Below are positions 6,131 through 6,326 of a stretch of DNA of 6,326 nucleotides, in pieces (the stretch's first letter is position 1; every line of letters begins with the position of its first letter). Origin of the DNA: an uncultured Alphaproteobacteria bacterium (GTDB lineage Bacteria; Pseudomonadota; Alphaproteobacteria; Rickettsiales; UBA1997); assembly GCA_903959715.1 (NCBI GenBank), contig CAJBXX010000275.1, positions 1 to 6,326 of the forward strand, given 5' to 3'. The notes beneath the pieces are model-generated. The model was not told the origin of the DNA and searched no databases. It saw only the letters and a list, made by a program, of their open reading frames with translations. The translations under genes were made by a program, and so were the position numbers.

Positions 6131-6326
6131 AAAAAATTCCATAAATGGTGATTTCTTGATTTTGTTTTTAAACTTAAAGCCCCTCACCATAACCCTCTCC
6201 CCGCAAGCGGGGAGAGGGGATTCGATGGATTAATTTTTTGTGATAAATAAAAAATCGTAAGATGAAATCTAGAGGATTTTTTAATTAACTTTTTGAAAAA
6301 AATCGACGCCGTCATCCCCTCTCCCC
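6131..6326 (+). repeat. Copy C of the repeat family, shortened core, cut by the window end
   Basis: It begins with the family terminus (AAAAAATTCC, then TTTCTTGATTTT at 6152-6163), then CCCCTCACC, then a perfect 12-bp palindrome (6193-6218). The core starts exactly like copies A and B and ends with the same TTTTTGAAAAAAATCG, but it is only 96 bp (6220-6315) against 128 bp: about 32 bp are missing or replaced in the middle. The second palindrome starts at 6316 and is cut by the window end. Confidence 0.85.

Noticed and set aside
5939..6233. Open reading frames of 83-85 codons on both strands in the right-hand spacer
   Set aside because: They run through repeat copies B and C and the palindromic unit, and their composition reflects the repeats, not a protein family.

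Overview
The window is AT-rich (by eye roughly one third G+C) and carries four genes flanked by non-coding, repeat-dense DNA. The proteins and base composition suggest an alphaproteobacterium, possibly of the Rickettsiales/Holosporales type. The evidence is a type 2 ferredoxin-NADP reductase, a LolC/E-family permease, a short coiled-coil protein with a C-terminal membrane anchor, and GC-rich palindromes scattered through AT-rich spacers. This placement is an inference; no rRNA or other marker is present.

Layout: 1-394 is non-coding and holds one complete copy (A) of a roughly 335-bp repeat element with long imperfect inverted termini and two GC-rich palindromes. Minus strand, 395-880: a small coiled-coil/membrane-anchor protein with an in-frame 60-bp tandem repeat and its own likely promoter at 936-963. 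Minus strand, 997-3256: a two-gene operon, transcribed as ferredoxin-NADP reductase and then LolC/E permease, joined by TAA-C-ATG. The region 3257-3426 is a divergent control region with overlapping candidate promoters and a hairpin-rich metE leader. Plus strand, 3427-5727: metE, cobalamin-independent methionine synthase, intact with all zinc ligands and a hairpin terminator that overlaps its stop codon. The region 5728-6326 is non-coding and packed with repeats: a structured hairpin, an inverted copy (B) of the 335-bp family, a second kind of GC-rich palindrome unit, and a third copy (C) that runs off the window end.

The genes do not form one pathway. MetE makes methionine from homocysteine. 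The reductase passes electrons between NADPH and ferredoxin or flavodoxin. The LolC/E protein extracts lipoproteins from the inner membrane for delivery to the outer membrane, so the cell is a diderm. The coiled-coil protein has no known job. I find no defence system, CRISPR array, transposase or RNA gene. The most notable material is the repeat family (three copies in 6.3 kb with variable internal structure), the second palindrome type beside it, the recent in-frame repeat expansion in the coiled-coil gene, and a possible attenuator-like leader before metE.
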